NCBI RefSeq assembly: GCF_011174675.1
Contig: NZ_JAANIG010000018.1
Span: 21,217-85,216 of the forward strand
Length of the DNA: 64,000 bases
Origin: Perlabentimonas gracilis
Lineage (GTDB): Bacteria > Bacteroidota > Bacteroidia > Bacteroidales > Tenuifilaceae
Direction of reading: 5' to 3'
Shown here: positions 56,244-64,000 of the stretch, piece after piece
Numbering within the stretch: the first letter of the stretch is position 1
Layout of the letters: each line of letters begins with the position of its first letter
Notes under the pieces: generated by a model
Told to the model about the DNA's origin: nothing
Database searches by the model: none
Seen by the model: only the letters and a program-made list of their open reading frames with translations
Made by a program: the position numbers and the translations under genes

Positions 56244-57236
56244 ATGCGCATTGGTACCATTTTACCCCACACCAAACTTTATGGAGGAGTAAGACGCTTT
56301 CTGGAGTTGGGTAACTTATTCGAGAAAGCTGGTCATACACCTATAATCTACACACCCGAGGGGCTAGCCCCAACCTGGTTCGACTACAGGGGTGAGGTTA
56401 AAACCTTTGAATCGCTAGGAGACGAAACACTTGATGCACTTTTCTTTACCGAACCAGAATATCTGCAGCTAGCTTTAACGGCAAAGGCCAAGCGTAAAAT
56501 TTTTTATTTTATTCACCCAAAGGAGAGATTAACGATTTTTCGAAAACATCCTTCAATTGAAATCTTTGCCAATTCAACTAATCTGCTAGAGTTAGCCCAG
56601 AAAAAATATAAGGTAAAAGCATTCCCTGCATTTGGAGGCATAAACCTATCTACGCACAATCCAAAACCACATTTTGAACGTAACTCTTCAGAGCCTTTTG
56701 TTGTAATGGCCTATGGACGATTAGCGAGAAAGGTTAAGGGAACAAAATATGTAATTAACGCCTGTAAAAGACTTGTGAAAAAAGGGTACAACATTGAACT
56801 CCTCTTGTTTGATACGCCTGTGAGCGAAAAGATGAAAAAAAAGAATGGTAACTTGAAGCTGAATATCCCCTTTAAATTTATTCAGAATCATCCGGTTGAA
56901 AAAAATCAGGATCTTTACCATAAAGCCCATGTTTTTGTCTCGGCTGAATGCAGCGCAGGATGGAGCAATACGGCTGCCGAAGCAATGGCCTGTGGAACCC
57001 CAGTAATTGGGACCATAGCTGGTACCAAAAACTTCTTACTAGATAACCAAACAGGTATTATAATAACTCAAAGTTCAAGAAAAATTGCTGCCGCCATTGA
57101 ACTGTTAATAAAAGATGAACCTTTTAGACAGGCACTTGCCAAAAATGGCCGTATGAAGATTGAGGTGTTCGACTGGTCATGCCTTGCAGAAACAATAATT
57201 AATCGCATTGCTGAACCAATAGATAGTAACGATTAG
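56244..57236 (+). CDS. Glycosyltransferase family 4
   Basis: This 330-residue GT-B enzyme has an N-terminal acceptor domain (LPHTKLYGGVRRFLELGNLF) and a C-terminal donor domain with MAYGRLARKVKGTKYVI. The segment CSAGWSNTAAEAMACGTPVI is the conserved GT4 nucleotide-sugar-binding region. The glycine-rich GGV near residue 14 is typical. It lies 4 bases before the next glycosyltransferase, so both are in one operon. Specificity is unknown. Confidence 0.9.
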   Translation: MRIGTILPHTKLYGGVRRFLELGNLFEKAGHTPIIYTPEGLAPTWFDYRGEVKTFESLGDETLDALFFTEPEYLQLALTAKAKRKIFYFIHPKERLTIFRKHPSIEIFANSTNLLELAQKKYKVKAFPAFGGINLSTHNPKPHFERNSSEPFVVMAYGRLARKVKGTKYVINACKRLVKKGYNIELLLFDTPVSEKMKKKNGNLKLNIPFKFIQNHPVEKNQDLYHKAHVFVSAECSAGWSNTAAEAMACGTPVIGTIAGTKNFLLDNQTGIIITQSSRKIAAAIELLIKDEPFRQALAKNGRMKIEVFDWSCLAETIINRIAEPIDSND

Positions 57237-57240
57237 CGTT

Positions 57241-58149
57241 ATGAAATTCGTTAGAATATTTTTTGCCAACATCATATCTGTCTTTTTCCTTAATAAGGTA
57301 AGGCGTAGGCGTATTCGTGGGATTGTTGAGTTTGGCTTGCTACGTGCCCTCAGAGTAGCTGTTAGGAACAGGGAAATGCGCAATCTACAACCCTGCAACT
57401 ACCTAACGGTATGCGCCATTGCTAAGAATGAGGGGGCATATTTTAAGGAGTGGATTGAGTGGCATTTGGCACACGGCGTGGAAAAGTTTTACATATACAA
57501 CAACGAATCGACCGATAATACCATAGAGGTTTTGCAGCCATACATTGATTCGGGTATAGTTGAGTACCATTTTATTACAGGAAAGAGAAAACAAACCACA
57601 GCATACAACCATTGCCTTAAGCAATACCGATACGATGCCCGCTGGATTGCATTTATTGATTTGGACGAGTTTATTGTCCCCATTAAAACCAAATCGATTC
57701 CTGAGTTTTTAAAACCCTTTGAGGGTTTCGCTGCAGTAGAAATTAACTGGCTTTGCTATGGTAGTGGAGGGGCCAAAACCCGCATGCTGGGTGGAGTAAT
57801 GGATCGATTCCGTACCCACTCCTACCCCAACAGCCAATTGAACCGACACATCAAAAGTATTGTAAACCCAAGGCTCGCACTCAACTTCCTGTCATCGCAT
57901 CACCCCACACTGTTGTCGGGACATGCTGCTGATACCAACGGGCATAAGGTGCGTAAGTACTTTTTCCAACGCGAACCCTTACACGATAAGATTAGGATTA
58001 ACCACTACGCCGTAAAATCATTCGAGGAGTTTCTGGAGAAAAAAGCGCGTGGACGCGGTATGTCGCTAAGCCAACGCGGGCTAGATTACTTTAATCTGTT
58101 CGACCAGAATGATGTGAACGAAGACGAAAAAGAAGCAGGAATGGCCTAG
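57241..58149 (+). CDS. Glycosyltransferase family 92-like protein
   Basis: This 302-residue protein has LTVCAIAKNEGAYFKEWIEW near residue 58 and FYIYNNESTDNTIEVL, then WIAFIDLDEFIVP with a DxD-like site, which are signatures of GT92/DUF23. It is a GT-A fold transferase. The N-terminal 40 residues are basic and hydrophobic and may touch the membrane. It follows the GT4 gene by 4 bases. Confidence 0.87.
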   Translation: MKFVRIFFANIISVFFLNKVRRRRIRGIVEFGLLRALRVAVRNREMRNLQPCNYLTVCAIAKNEGAYFKEWIEWHLAHGVEKFYIYNNESTDNTIEVLQPYIDSGIVEYHFITGKRKQTTAYNHCLKQYRYDARWIAFIDLDEFIVPIKTKSIPEFLKPFEGFAAVEINWLCYGSGGAKTRMLGGVMDRFRTHSYPNSQLNRHIKSIVNPRLALNFLSSHHPTLLSGHAADTNGHKVRKYFFQREPLHDKIRINHYAVKSFEEFLEKKARGRGMSLSQRGLDYFNLFDQNDVNEDEKEAGMA

Positions 58150-58303
58150 GTACTTTCCTTTTACAAGAATCAAGGTAGTACTATGTAGTGTTTTTTAAAG
58201 CTCATCCTTTTTGCTCAAAAAGAATAATTCTAGTAGATTTCGGAATCAAAACCAGCGTATAGGTAAGCTTGAGAATAGACCCAAAAGTAAAATAGGAAAT
58301 ACT

Positions 58304-59317
58304 ATGAAAACCCAATCCAACTGCAGTAGTAGTCAGCCCATAGATGCTGTTGTTGCTTGGGTTGATGGGGAAAACCTTGCTCTAGCCGCAAAGCGACAGA
58401 AATACCTAACCGACACCACACCTATAGCCAATAGCAGTGCCGATCCAACTCGTTTTGCTTCGGTAAACGAGATCAAGTACTGCGTGCTATCCATCATAAA
58501 ATTTGCGCCATTTGTGCGCAATATCTTCATTGTTACAGATAAAGTGGATCCACAAATCTACGATGATGTAAAACGATACTACCCCGAAAGGCTCTCGTCA
58601 ATTCGAATTGTTGACCACACCGAGATATTTGAAGGTTTCGAGGAGTTCCTCCCTACCTTCAACAGCATCACCATTGGTAATATGATATGGAGAATTAAGG
58701 ATCTAGCCAATAACTTTGTTTACTTTAACGACGACACGTTCCTTGTGCGCAGCATAAACCCCAGCGATTGGTTTGTTGGCGACCGACCCGTTATCCGTGG
58801 CCATTGGGCTGGGATACCCCTACACCGAATGCTTTGGAATAAGCTACTAACAACTATCAACAAAAACATTAGAGGGCAGAAGAACTACCAACCCCGTGCA
58901 TCATTTCATATGGGGCAATGGAACTCAGCAAGACTAGCAGGTTACAAGTGGCGCTACTTTACCCATAGTCATACTCCCCATACGGTGGGCAAACAGGTGG
59001 TAGCCGATTTCTTTGCCAAAAACCTACAAATCCTCAGAAAGAATTTAGCGTACCGATTTCGAAACCCCTCACAATTCACATTTATTGCCCTATCGAACCA
59101 CCTGCAGCTTATTGGAGGCAACAGTAATATAGCCAAGCCCAACCTAATCTATATGCAGCCACACAACAGGTACAATGGGTATATTGAGCATAAAATTAAG
59201 CTCTGCGAACAAAACCCCAGCATTAAGTATATCTGCGTGCAAAGCCTAGATCTATGTAGCCCAAAGGAGCAGAACAGGGTTTTGGGATGGTTAGAAAAGA
59301 TAATTAAGCCCCTGTAA
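58304..59317 (+). CDS. Stealth family sugar-phosphate transferase (copy 3)
   Basis: This protein of about 337 residues starts at the ATG giving MKTQSNCSSSQPIDAVVAWV. A longer frame from a TTG at 58211 adds 31 basic residues that copy 1 lacks, so I reject it. CR1 reads WVDGEN in place of WVDGSD; the Asp to Asn change in this block is notable. CR2 RFASVNEIKYCVLSII and FNDDTFLVR are intact, as is SHTPHTVG. It is closest to copy 1 and probably arose by duplication. Its activity needs testing because of the CR1 change. Confidence 0.87.
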   Translation: MKTQSNCSSSQPIDAVVAWVDGENLALAAKRQKYLTDTTPIANSSADPTRFASVNEIKYCVLSIIKFAPFVRNIFIVTDKVDPQIYDDVKRYYPERLSSIRIVDHTEIFEGFEEFLPTFNSITIGNMIWRIKDLANNFVYFNDDTFLVRSINPSDWFVGDRPVIRGHWAGIPLHRMLWNKLLTTINKNIRGQKNYQPRASFHMGQWNSARLAGYKWRYFTHSHTPHTVGKQVVADFFAKNLQILRKNLAYRFRNPSQFTFIALSNHLQLIGGNSNIAKPNLIYMQPHNRYNGYIEHKIKLCEQNPSIKYICVQSLDLCSPKEQNRVLGWLEKIIKPL

Positions 59318-59359
59318 AAGACTATGCCCAGCTGAAGGTGTATGAAAAAAGTGTACAAG

Positions 59360-59390
59360 TTGATTTCACATTATTTTTTACCTATTTTTG
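59360..59390 (+). promoter_or_regulatory. Promoter of the HU-SPOR gene
   Basis: TTG at 59360-59362 and TATTTTTG at 59383-59390 are 20 bases apart. The TTG start codon at 59414 follows 23 bases later. The spacing supports that start. Confidence 0.6.
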
Positions 59391-59413
59391 TTGAGCACTA
59401 AACCCATAGCAAC

Positions 59414-60448
59414 TTGGAACTCTACTCTACTATAAAAGAATTGCTAGCCAGCAACGATTTTGTTAGCCTACCCGGCTTGGGTAGCTTTGTGCAAAGGTAC
59501 GAACCCGCTAAGCATTCGCCCGACGGCGCAAGCCTTTTGCCTCCTCACCAAAGCGTATCGTTCGATCCGTCTCGCACCTTCAACGATGGGCTCCTCGAAA
59601 GGTATCTATGCGATAAGCATGGCCTCACCTCCACCGAAGCCACTGAGCGGGTAAAAGGTTTTGTCGAGAATATTAAAAATAGCATTAACGCTGGAACCAG
59701 CGTAACTTTCGATTACATTGGCTCATTAAGTAAGTCATCTACAGGCAGCATTATTTTTACTCCTGCTGATGACCTACACCGATCATCGGACACTTTTGGC
59801 CTTGAACCCGTAAAGGTTACAGAAGCAGTTACATCCAAACCAGTAAAACCAACTACTACGGAACCTGTTAAGCCTCAGCCGAGCCAACCAGCACATGCCA
59901 AACAGGCCAGCCAATTTTCGTCCGTTGGAATACCCATTATGCTGGCCGCAGCGGCCATAGCTATACTTATGGTTGTTGGTGGGTTAATGATATTTGTGCC
60001 CGAGCTAAGGTTTTGGAACGATCGGGAAGTGGCCTATGCAGAGTTTCCTGTTCACAAAATTGAACTTGTTAGCCAAGAGGAAGCGCCTACGTTCACCCAA
60101 GCTGATACAACCGACACCTTAAGCGCTTTCAGCGACAACCTTGAACCAACACCCCAAAAGGTGGAGGAAAAGGTAGCGGTTATTACCGACAAGAAGCGAG
60201 CGCTATACTACGAGGAGCCCGACGACAAAACCTACTACATCATTGCAGGAAGTTTCGAGCAAATCGACAACGCGCAGGTACTTTTCAACTCGCTAGCCAA
60301 GCAAGGGTATAACCCCGAAATCCTTCAGTCCGATGGTCGATTCAGGGTGTCCATTAGCAAGTTCACCGACCGAAATCGCGCCCTACGTGAGCTGGCTCGG
60401 TTGCGTCAGCAAAAATCCACCGAATCGGTTTGGATGCTTGGGCTTTAG
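59414..60448 (+). CDS. HU-transmembrane-SPOR domain protein
   Basis: This 344-residue protein starts at a TTG. Residues 1-120 form an HU/IHF-like domain: IKELLASNDFVSLPGLGSFV, FDPSRTFNDGLLERYL and VKGFVENIKNSINAG. A proline-rich linker follows and then one membrane segment (GIPIMLAAAAIAILMVVGGL) near 172-195. The C-terminus (about 273-344) is a SPOR domain, YYIIAGSFEQIDNAQVLFNS, which binds denuded peptidoglycan at the division site. The HU domain would lie in the cytoplasm and the SPOR domain in the periplasm, linking the nucleoid or a partner to the septum. This HU-CCDC81-like class is known in Bacteroidota. Confidence 0.88.
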   Translation: MELYSTIKELLASNDFVSLPGLGSFVQRYEPAKHSPDGASLLPPHQSVSFDPSRTFNDGLLERYLCDKHGLTSTEATERVKGFVENIKNSINAGTSVTFDYIGSLSKSSTGSIIFTPADDLHRSSDTFGLEPVKVTEAVTSKPVKPTTTEPVKPQPSQPAHAKQASQFSSVGIPIMLAAAAIAILMVVGGLMIFVPELRFWNDREVAYAEFPVHKIELVSQEEAPTFTQADTTDTLSAFSDNLEPTPQKVEEKVAVITDKKRALYYEEPDDKTYYIIAGSFEQIDNAQVLFNSLAKQGYNPEILQSDGRFRVSISKFTDRNRALRELARLRQQKSTESVWMLGL

Positions 60449-60693
60449 CCGCCTAGCAAGAGGGTGGTTGCGTCTGCCCAGCACCTTACCCCTCAAGCTA
60501 ATCTGCATTTAGCGGGCCAATTTTTGACTATATGCGTATTGATTCTTCAACCCATAACATCCCACCTCCACAATACAGCTAAATGGGCGTAAAATACCCG
60601 TTGATATATCCAAAGGTATGGTTGGTTATATAGTAATTGAAAATGATTAGGATTAGGAATACCTTTCTCCTAAATCAATTAAATCAACCCACC

Positions 60694-61353
60694 ATGAAAA
60701 AGAGTATACATAACCTTGCAATAGGCTGTTTGATCATTCTATCAATGCATTCCTGTATGCCCTTTGGAGCAATCCTGATATCTAAAGCCATAATGGAGCA
60801 GAATGAGATTACGGTGGAACATGATGATGTTCGATCGGCAGTTGTGGCCAGAGCAAATTTCTATCACTATTTGGCAAAAGAGAGGAATTCTCCACTAAAT
60901 AAGATAACCCAAACTATTGTTAGGCAAGCTGGATTAAACGAACCTCAAATCTATTATGTGTATGATGTAGTTTACCTAAAAGGCTATGGGTTTCCTGTTG
61001 GTCAAGAGGTCTACCTCATTGTAGACGGAATGGCCTTTCCAATAGGTGTTGATGGTTCGGAGCACGAAACAATTACTAGAATTGATGAGCTGGCCGAGGA
61101 TATGTCTACAGCCATAAAGAACGATCAATCTGTTAACTTACATCATCTTAATAGCTACACTCAGAAGGTTAGTAGGCTAAGCTATAAAATTGACGCGGAA
61201 ATAATTGAAAAGATAAATGCTGCTGATAAGGTACTGCTGAGGTACTATGCCGGTCCCAATATGATTACGGTTCAGTTCAACGAATTTCACCTCGATAGGC
61301 TTAAGAGGTTAATCAACACACCACTAGTCCACTTCACTGCAAGTAATCAGTAG
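60694..61353 (+). CDS. Lipoprotein of unknown function
   Basis: This protein of about 219 residues starts at the ATG 60694, giving MKKSIHNLAIGCLIILSMHS followed by the lipobox Cys21. The frame from 60637 adds 19 residues before the signal peptide and is rejected. The mature part holds VYDVVYLKGYGFPVGQEVYL and MAFPIGVDGSEHETITRI but no family was recognised. It lies between an HU-SPOR gene and convergent glnS and ends at a bidirectional terminator. Confidence 0.7.
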   Translation: MKKSIHNLAIGCLIILSMHSCMPFGAILISKAIMEQNEITVEHDDVRSAVVARANFYHYLAKERNSPLNKITQTIVRQAGLNEPQIYYVYDVVYLKGYGFPVGQEVYLIVDGMAFPIGVDGSEHETITRIDELAEDMSTAIKNDQSVNLHHLNSYTQKVSRLSYKIDAEIIEKINAADKVLLRYYAGPNMITVQFNEFHLDRLKRLINTPLVHFTASNQ

Positions 61354-61380
61354 TAATATGTCGATTTTATACTCATAAAA

Positions 61381-61416
61381 AAACGGGCACAACAGATATT
61401 TCTACTGTGCCCGTTT
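61381..61416. terminator. Bidirectional intrinsic terminator
   Basis: AAACGGGCACA and TGTGCCCGTTT form an 11-bp perfect stem. It lies between the lipoprotein and the convergent glnS gene, with T-runs on the minus side. Confidence 0.85.
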
Positions 61417-61434
61417 CTATTAGCATCCCCCAGC

Positions 61435-63135
61435 CTACTTACCCGAAATCTTGGCCCAGGTATCTTTAAGCGTGGAAGTTCTGTTAAATACAAGGTTTCC
61501 AGGTTTGCTATCGTAATCGACGCTGAAGTAGCCCAAGCGCTCAAACTGGAATCGATCCAATGGCTCTACATTTTGCAATACAGGTTCCACAAACCCTTTA
61601 GCAACCTTAAGCGATTCGGGGTTAAGACCAGTTTTCCAGTCGGTGCCCTCGGGCACATCGTCGGGATCCTCGTTCTGGAACAGGCGGTCGAAAAGGCGAA
61701 CCTCTGCCGGTACGGCGTGCTTGGCCGATAGCCAATGGATAACCCCTTTCACCTTGCGACCATCGGATGATGTTCCGCCTGCCGACTCAGGATCGTATGT
61801 GCAACGCAGCTCTACCACCTCACCGTTATCATCCTTAATTACCTCGTTACATTTTATGAGATAAGCATACCGTAAACGGACCTCGCCATCGGGCTTGAGT
61901 CGGAAAAACTTTTTGGGAGGATCCTCCATAAAATCATCGCGCTCAATGTAAATCTCACGACTAAAAGGTATTGCCCTCTTGCCCGCGGCATCGTCCTCAG
62001 GATTGTTTACAGCGTGAATCTCCTCAACCTTATCTTCTGGATAGTTAGTGATAACCACCTTTATTGGATTGAGCACCGCCATTCGGCGCTCAGCACGCTT
62101 ATTCAAATCCTCGCGAATGCAAAACTCGAGTAGCGACAGGTCTATCACATTATCGCGCTTGGCCACCCCTACCCTATCGGCAAACGTGCGGATAGATTCG
62201 GGTGTGTAACCCCGGCGGCGCAGGCCGCAAATGGTGGGCATACGCGGATCGTCCCAACCGCTTACAAAACCCTCCTGCACCAGCTGTAGCAACTTGCGCT
62301 TGCTCATCACTGTGTAGGTAAGGTTCAGGCGCGCAAACTCGTACTGTTTCGATTGAAAAATCTCCAGCTTCTCAATAAACCAATCGTACAGCGGACGGTG
62401 CACATCGAACTCGAGGGTGCAAATGGAGTGGGTTATCTTCTCAAGCGAATCGCTTTGCCCGTGGGCATAATCGTACATTGGGTAAATGCACCACTTATCG
62501 CCTGTACGGTGATGGTGGGCGTGGATTATTCGGTAAAGAATGGGGTCGCGCATGAGCATGTTGGGGTGCGCCATATCTATCTTGGCCCTTAGTACCCTGC
62601 TGCCATCGGGGAATTCGCCTGCACGCATACGCGCAAACAGATCGAGGTTTTCCTCAACGGAACGAGTCCGGAATGGGCTATCCTTACCGGGTTGGGTTAC
62701 TGTTCCCCTATTTACACGCATCTGATCCTGTGGCTGATCGTCAACGTAAGCCAGATCCTTCCTGATTAGCTCCTGCGCCCACAGGTATAGCTGCTCAAAG
62801 TAGTCGGACGCATAAAACTCGTCGGCCCACTTAAATCCCAGCCATTTAATATCCTCCTTTATGGAATCGACATACTCCACATCCTCCTTGGTGGGATTTG
62901 TATCATCGAACCGCAGGTTGGTTTTGCCGCCAAACTTTTGAGCCAGCCCAAAGTTTAGGCAGATTGACTTAGCATGGCCAATATGCAAGTACCCATTGGG
63001 CTCTGGGGGGAACCTAGTAAGCACCCTACCGTCATGCTTGCCCGATTTTACGTCCTTCTCGATAATCTCTTCCAAAAAGTTGCGAGCTTTCTCGCCGGCC
63101 TCATTCACATTCACTTTTTCTGTTTCCATTTGCAT
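61435..63135 (-). CDS. glnS: Glutaminyl-tRNA synthetase
   Basis: This 566-residue class I synthetase charges tRNA-Gln with glutamine. HIGH reads [20 protein letters not shown] near residues 43-62, and the KMSKS site reads [11 protein letters not shown] near 277. The C-terminal beta-barrel anticodon domain includes [20 protein letters not shown]. The lineage of bacterial GlnRS is thought to have been acquired from eukaryotes. Presence of both gltX and glnS implies that the indirect GatCAB route is not essential for Gln-tRNA here. The start gives [20 protein letters not shown]; the second Met is also possible. Confidence 0.96.
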   Translation of the reverse strand: MQMETEKVNVNEAGEKARNFLEEIIEKDVKSGKHDGRVLTRFPPEPNGYLHIGHAKSICLNFGLAQKFGGKTNLRFDDTNPTKEDVEYVDSIKEDIKWLGFKWADEFYASDYFEQLYLWAQELIRKDLAYVDDQPQDQMRVNRGTVTQPGKDSPFRTRSVEENLDLFARMRAGEFPDGSRVLRAKIDMAHPNMLMRDPILYRIIHAHHHRTGDKWCIYPMYDYAHGQSDSLEKITHSICTLEFDVHRPLYDWFIEKLEIFQSKQYEFARLNLTYTVMSKRKLLQLVQEGFVSGWDDPRMPTICGLRRRGYTPESIRTFADRVGVAKRDNVIDLSLLEFCIREDLNKRAERRMAVLNPIKVVITNYPEDKVEEIHAVNNPEDDAAGKRAIPFSREIYIERDDFMEDPPKKFFRLKPDGEVRLRYAYLIKCNEVIKDDNGEVVELRCTYDPESAGGTSSDGRKVKGVIHWLSAKHAVPAEVRLFDRLFQNEDPDDVPEGTDWKTGLNPESLKVAKGFVEPVLQNVEPLDRFQFERLGYFSVDYDSKPGNLVFNRTSTLKDTWAKISGK

Positions 63136-63322
63136 TGCGGTTTATTCAGAATGGCAAAATTAGAAAATTGCCTATAATAATTTGATTCGCAACGCTTTTT
63201 TTTGGCGATATAGTTTGCCAACGTTTTAATTGTTGACGATTAGCTGAATAATACGATTCGCTTGAAATGATAAGTTGAAATAATTTGAGTTATTTTGTGG
63301 CGTAAACCCAAAACGTAAGCAG

Positions 63323-63679
63323 ATGAACATTATTGAACTCGAGAATATGGAGTTTCGTGGCTACCATGGATGCTACCGCGAGGAGCAGGTGGTGGGCAAC
63401 CAATTCATGGTAAACCTTAGGCTCGAAACCTCATCGATGGTAGCCTCCGAAACCGACCAAATACATGATGCGCTAAACTATCAGCAGGCATATAACCTGG
63501 TGAAGAAGCAGATGGCTACCCCCTCCCATCTGCTCGAGCACGTTGGCAAGCGCATCCTCGATGCTCTTTTTGCCGAGTTAGACCTGCTCGAAAGGGCTAC
63601 CGTTAAGGTTTCGAAACTTAATCCACCCATGGGTGGAAAGATGGATAGGGTGAGCATTACCCTAACGCAACAAAGGTGA
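63323..63679 (+). CDS. folB: Dihydroneopterin aldolase
   Basis: This 118-residue enzyme of folate synthesis cleaves dihydroneopterin. The family blocks are NMEFRGYHGCYREEQVVGNQ near residues 8-27, ALNYQQAYNLV and SHLLEHVGKRI, and the end VKVSKLNPPMGGKMDRVSI. The length is normal. It overlaps the next gene start by one base. No other folate gene is adjacent in the window. Confidence 0.94.
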   Translation: MNIIELENMEFRGYHGCYREEQVVGNQFMVNLRLETSSMVASETDQIHDALNYQQAYNLVKKQMATPSHLLEHVGKRILDALFAELDLLERATVKVSKLNPPMGGKMDRVSITLTQQR

Positions 63680-63918
63680 TGGGTACGGTAAAATTCAGAA
63701 AATGCCCGGCGTGCGGCGCTGTGTTCGAATGCCATAGCCAAACCGGTAATAGGTGTTGGTGCATGGATGTTGTACTGTCTGAAAATCAGCTGGAATACAT
63801 CAAGATAAATTATGATGGCTGCCTATGTCCACAATGCCTAACGGCACTTGCAACATCAAATAAGTTGGAGAAAAGGGCTAAATATTATTTTGAGGTGCTA
63901 AGAGAAATAGTTCCTTAG
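63679..63918 (+). CDS. Cysteine-rich CWC family zinc protein
   Basis: This protein of about 79 residues starts at the ATG that overlaps the folB stop (TGATG); a GTG at 63676 is also in frame. CPACGAVFECHSQTGNRCWC and CLCPQCLTAL give the Cys_rich_CWC pattern: paired CxxC knuckles with the CWC tripeptide. It should bind zinc. The function of the family is unknown. It is coupled to folB. Confidence 0.85.
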   Translation: MGTVKFRKCPACGAVFECHSQTGNRCWCMDVVLSENQLEYIKINYDGCLCPQCLTALATSNKLEKRAKYYFEVLREIVP

Positions 63919-64000
63919 CCTAAAGTAAAAGAACTCCCGATCCCTAGTGCCCTGATTGATCATGATAAAGCGCTTAATTTTACCATTAATACATTCAGCA
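63898..64000 (-). CDS. Possible 3' end of a minus-strand gene entering from the right edge
   Basis: A minus-strand frame is open from the window edge to a TAG at 63900-63898. It reads AECINGKIKRF, then IMINQGTRDREFFYFRLRN, then YFS and stop. The residue mix looks protein-like. It overlaps the end of the CWC gene by 21 bases and no family was recognised, so it is only a possibility. Confidence 0.25.
   Translation of the reverse strand, partial: AECINGKIKRFIMINQGTRDREFFYFRLRNYFS

Noticed and set aside
58211..58303. An N-terminal extension of the third Stealth protein from a TTG
   Set aside because: The 31 added residues are basic and asparagine-rich, are absent from the paralogue at 51925, and a good ATG lies at 58304.

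Overview
The window looks like a chromosome segment of a member of the Bacteroidota, most likely Bacteroidales or a relative. Three things point there. Several genes are preceded by the phylum-type -7 element TAnnTTTG, with a TTG about 19-21 bases upstream in the best cases. Shine-Dalgarno sequences are generally absent. The gene content is also typical: TonB-dependent receptors with carboxypeptidase-like N-termini, a choice-of-anchor J lipoprotein, an HU-transmembrane-SPOR protein, an S9 peptidase and an SDR-type threonine dehydrogenase.

Layout. 1-8.1 kb: the 5' part of a Kef-type antiporter gene (minus), gltX, an AT-rich HEPN/MNT pair, a secreted S9 peptidase (minus), then cysE-cysK. The cysE-cysK pair is preceded by a 30-codon leader ORF with three consecutive Cys codons and an intrinsic terminator, which is the architecture of a cysteine-responsive attenuator. 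8.1-16.1 kb: an N-terminally short DUF1847 gene and a three-gene type III restriction-modification operon on the minus strand (mod-dinD-res). The restriction subunit has a C-terminal extension carrying a HEPN-like RNxxxH motif, and a MITE-like foldback element abuts the mod start. 16.3-18.7 kb: a small beta-barrel protein, a sirtuin and threonine dehydrogenase (minus). 19-25.7 kb: a TetR regulator leading a complete RND efflux operon (TolC, lipoprotein adaptor, HAE permease) that ends in a PII-like small protein. 25.8-28.7 kb: an NYN-cold-shock RNA-processing protein, rfbB, and a hicAB toxin-antitoxin pair with a perfect 14-bp palindromic operator over its promoter. 28.8-36.7 kb: a 1152-residue uncharacterised outer-membrane protein, a DUF4143 ATPase, dnaG and a lipoprotein.

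36.7-37.6 kb is non-coding and holds a foldback element bracketed by 42-base direct repeats. 37.6-49.0 kb: an ABCG-like transporter, an Oar-like TonB receptor, and a TonB receptor/lipoprotein pair. 49.4-59.3 kb is a surface-polysaccharide cluster: O-antigen ligase-like protein, four glycosyltransferases, an ATP-grasp-like protein and three different Stealth-family sugar-phosphate transferases. 59.4-64 kb: the HU-SPOR protein, a lipoprotein, glnS, folB and a CWC zinc-ribbon protein.

The strongest leads are the cysteine attenuator and the HEPN-tailed type III restriction subunit with DinD in the same operon. No rRNA, tRNA or CRISPR array was seen, and no recognisable transposase. All assignments come from reading motifs by eye; no database was searched.
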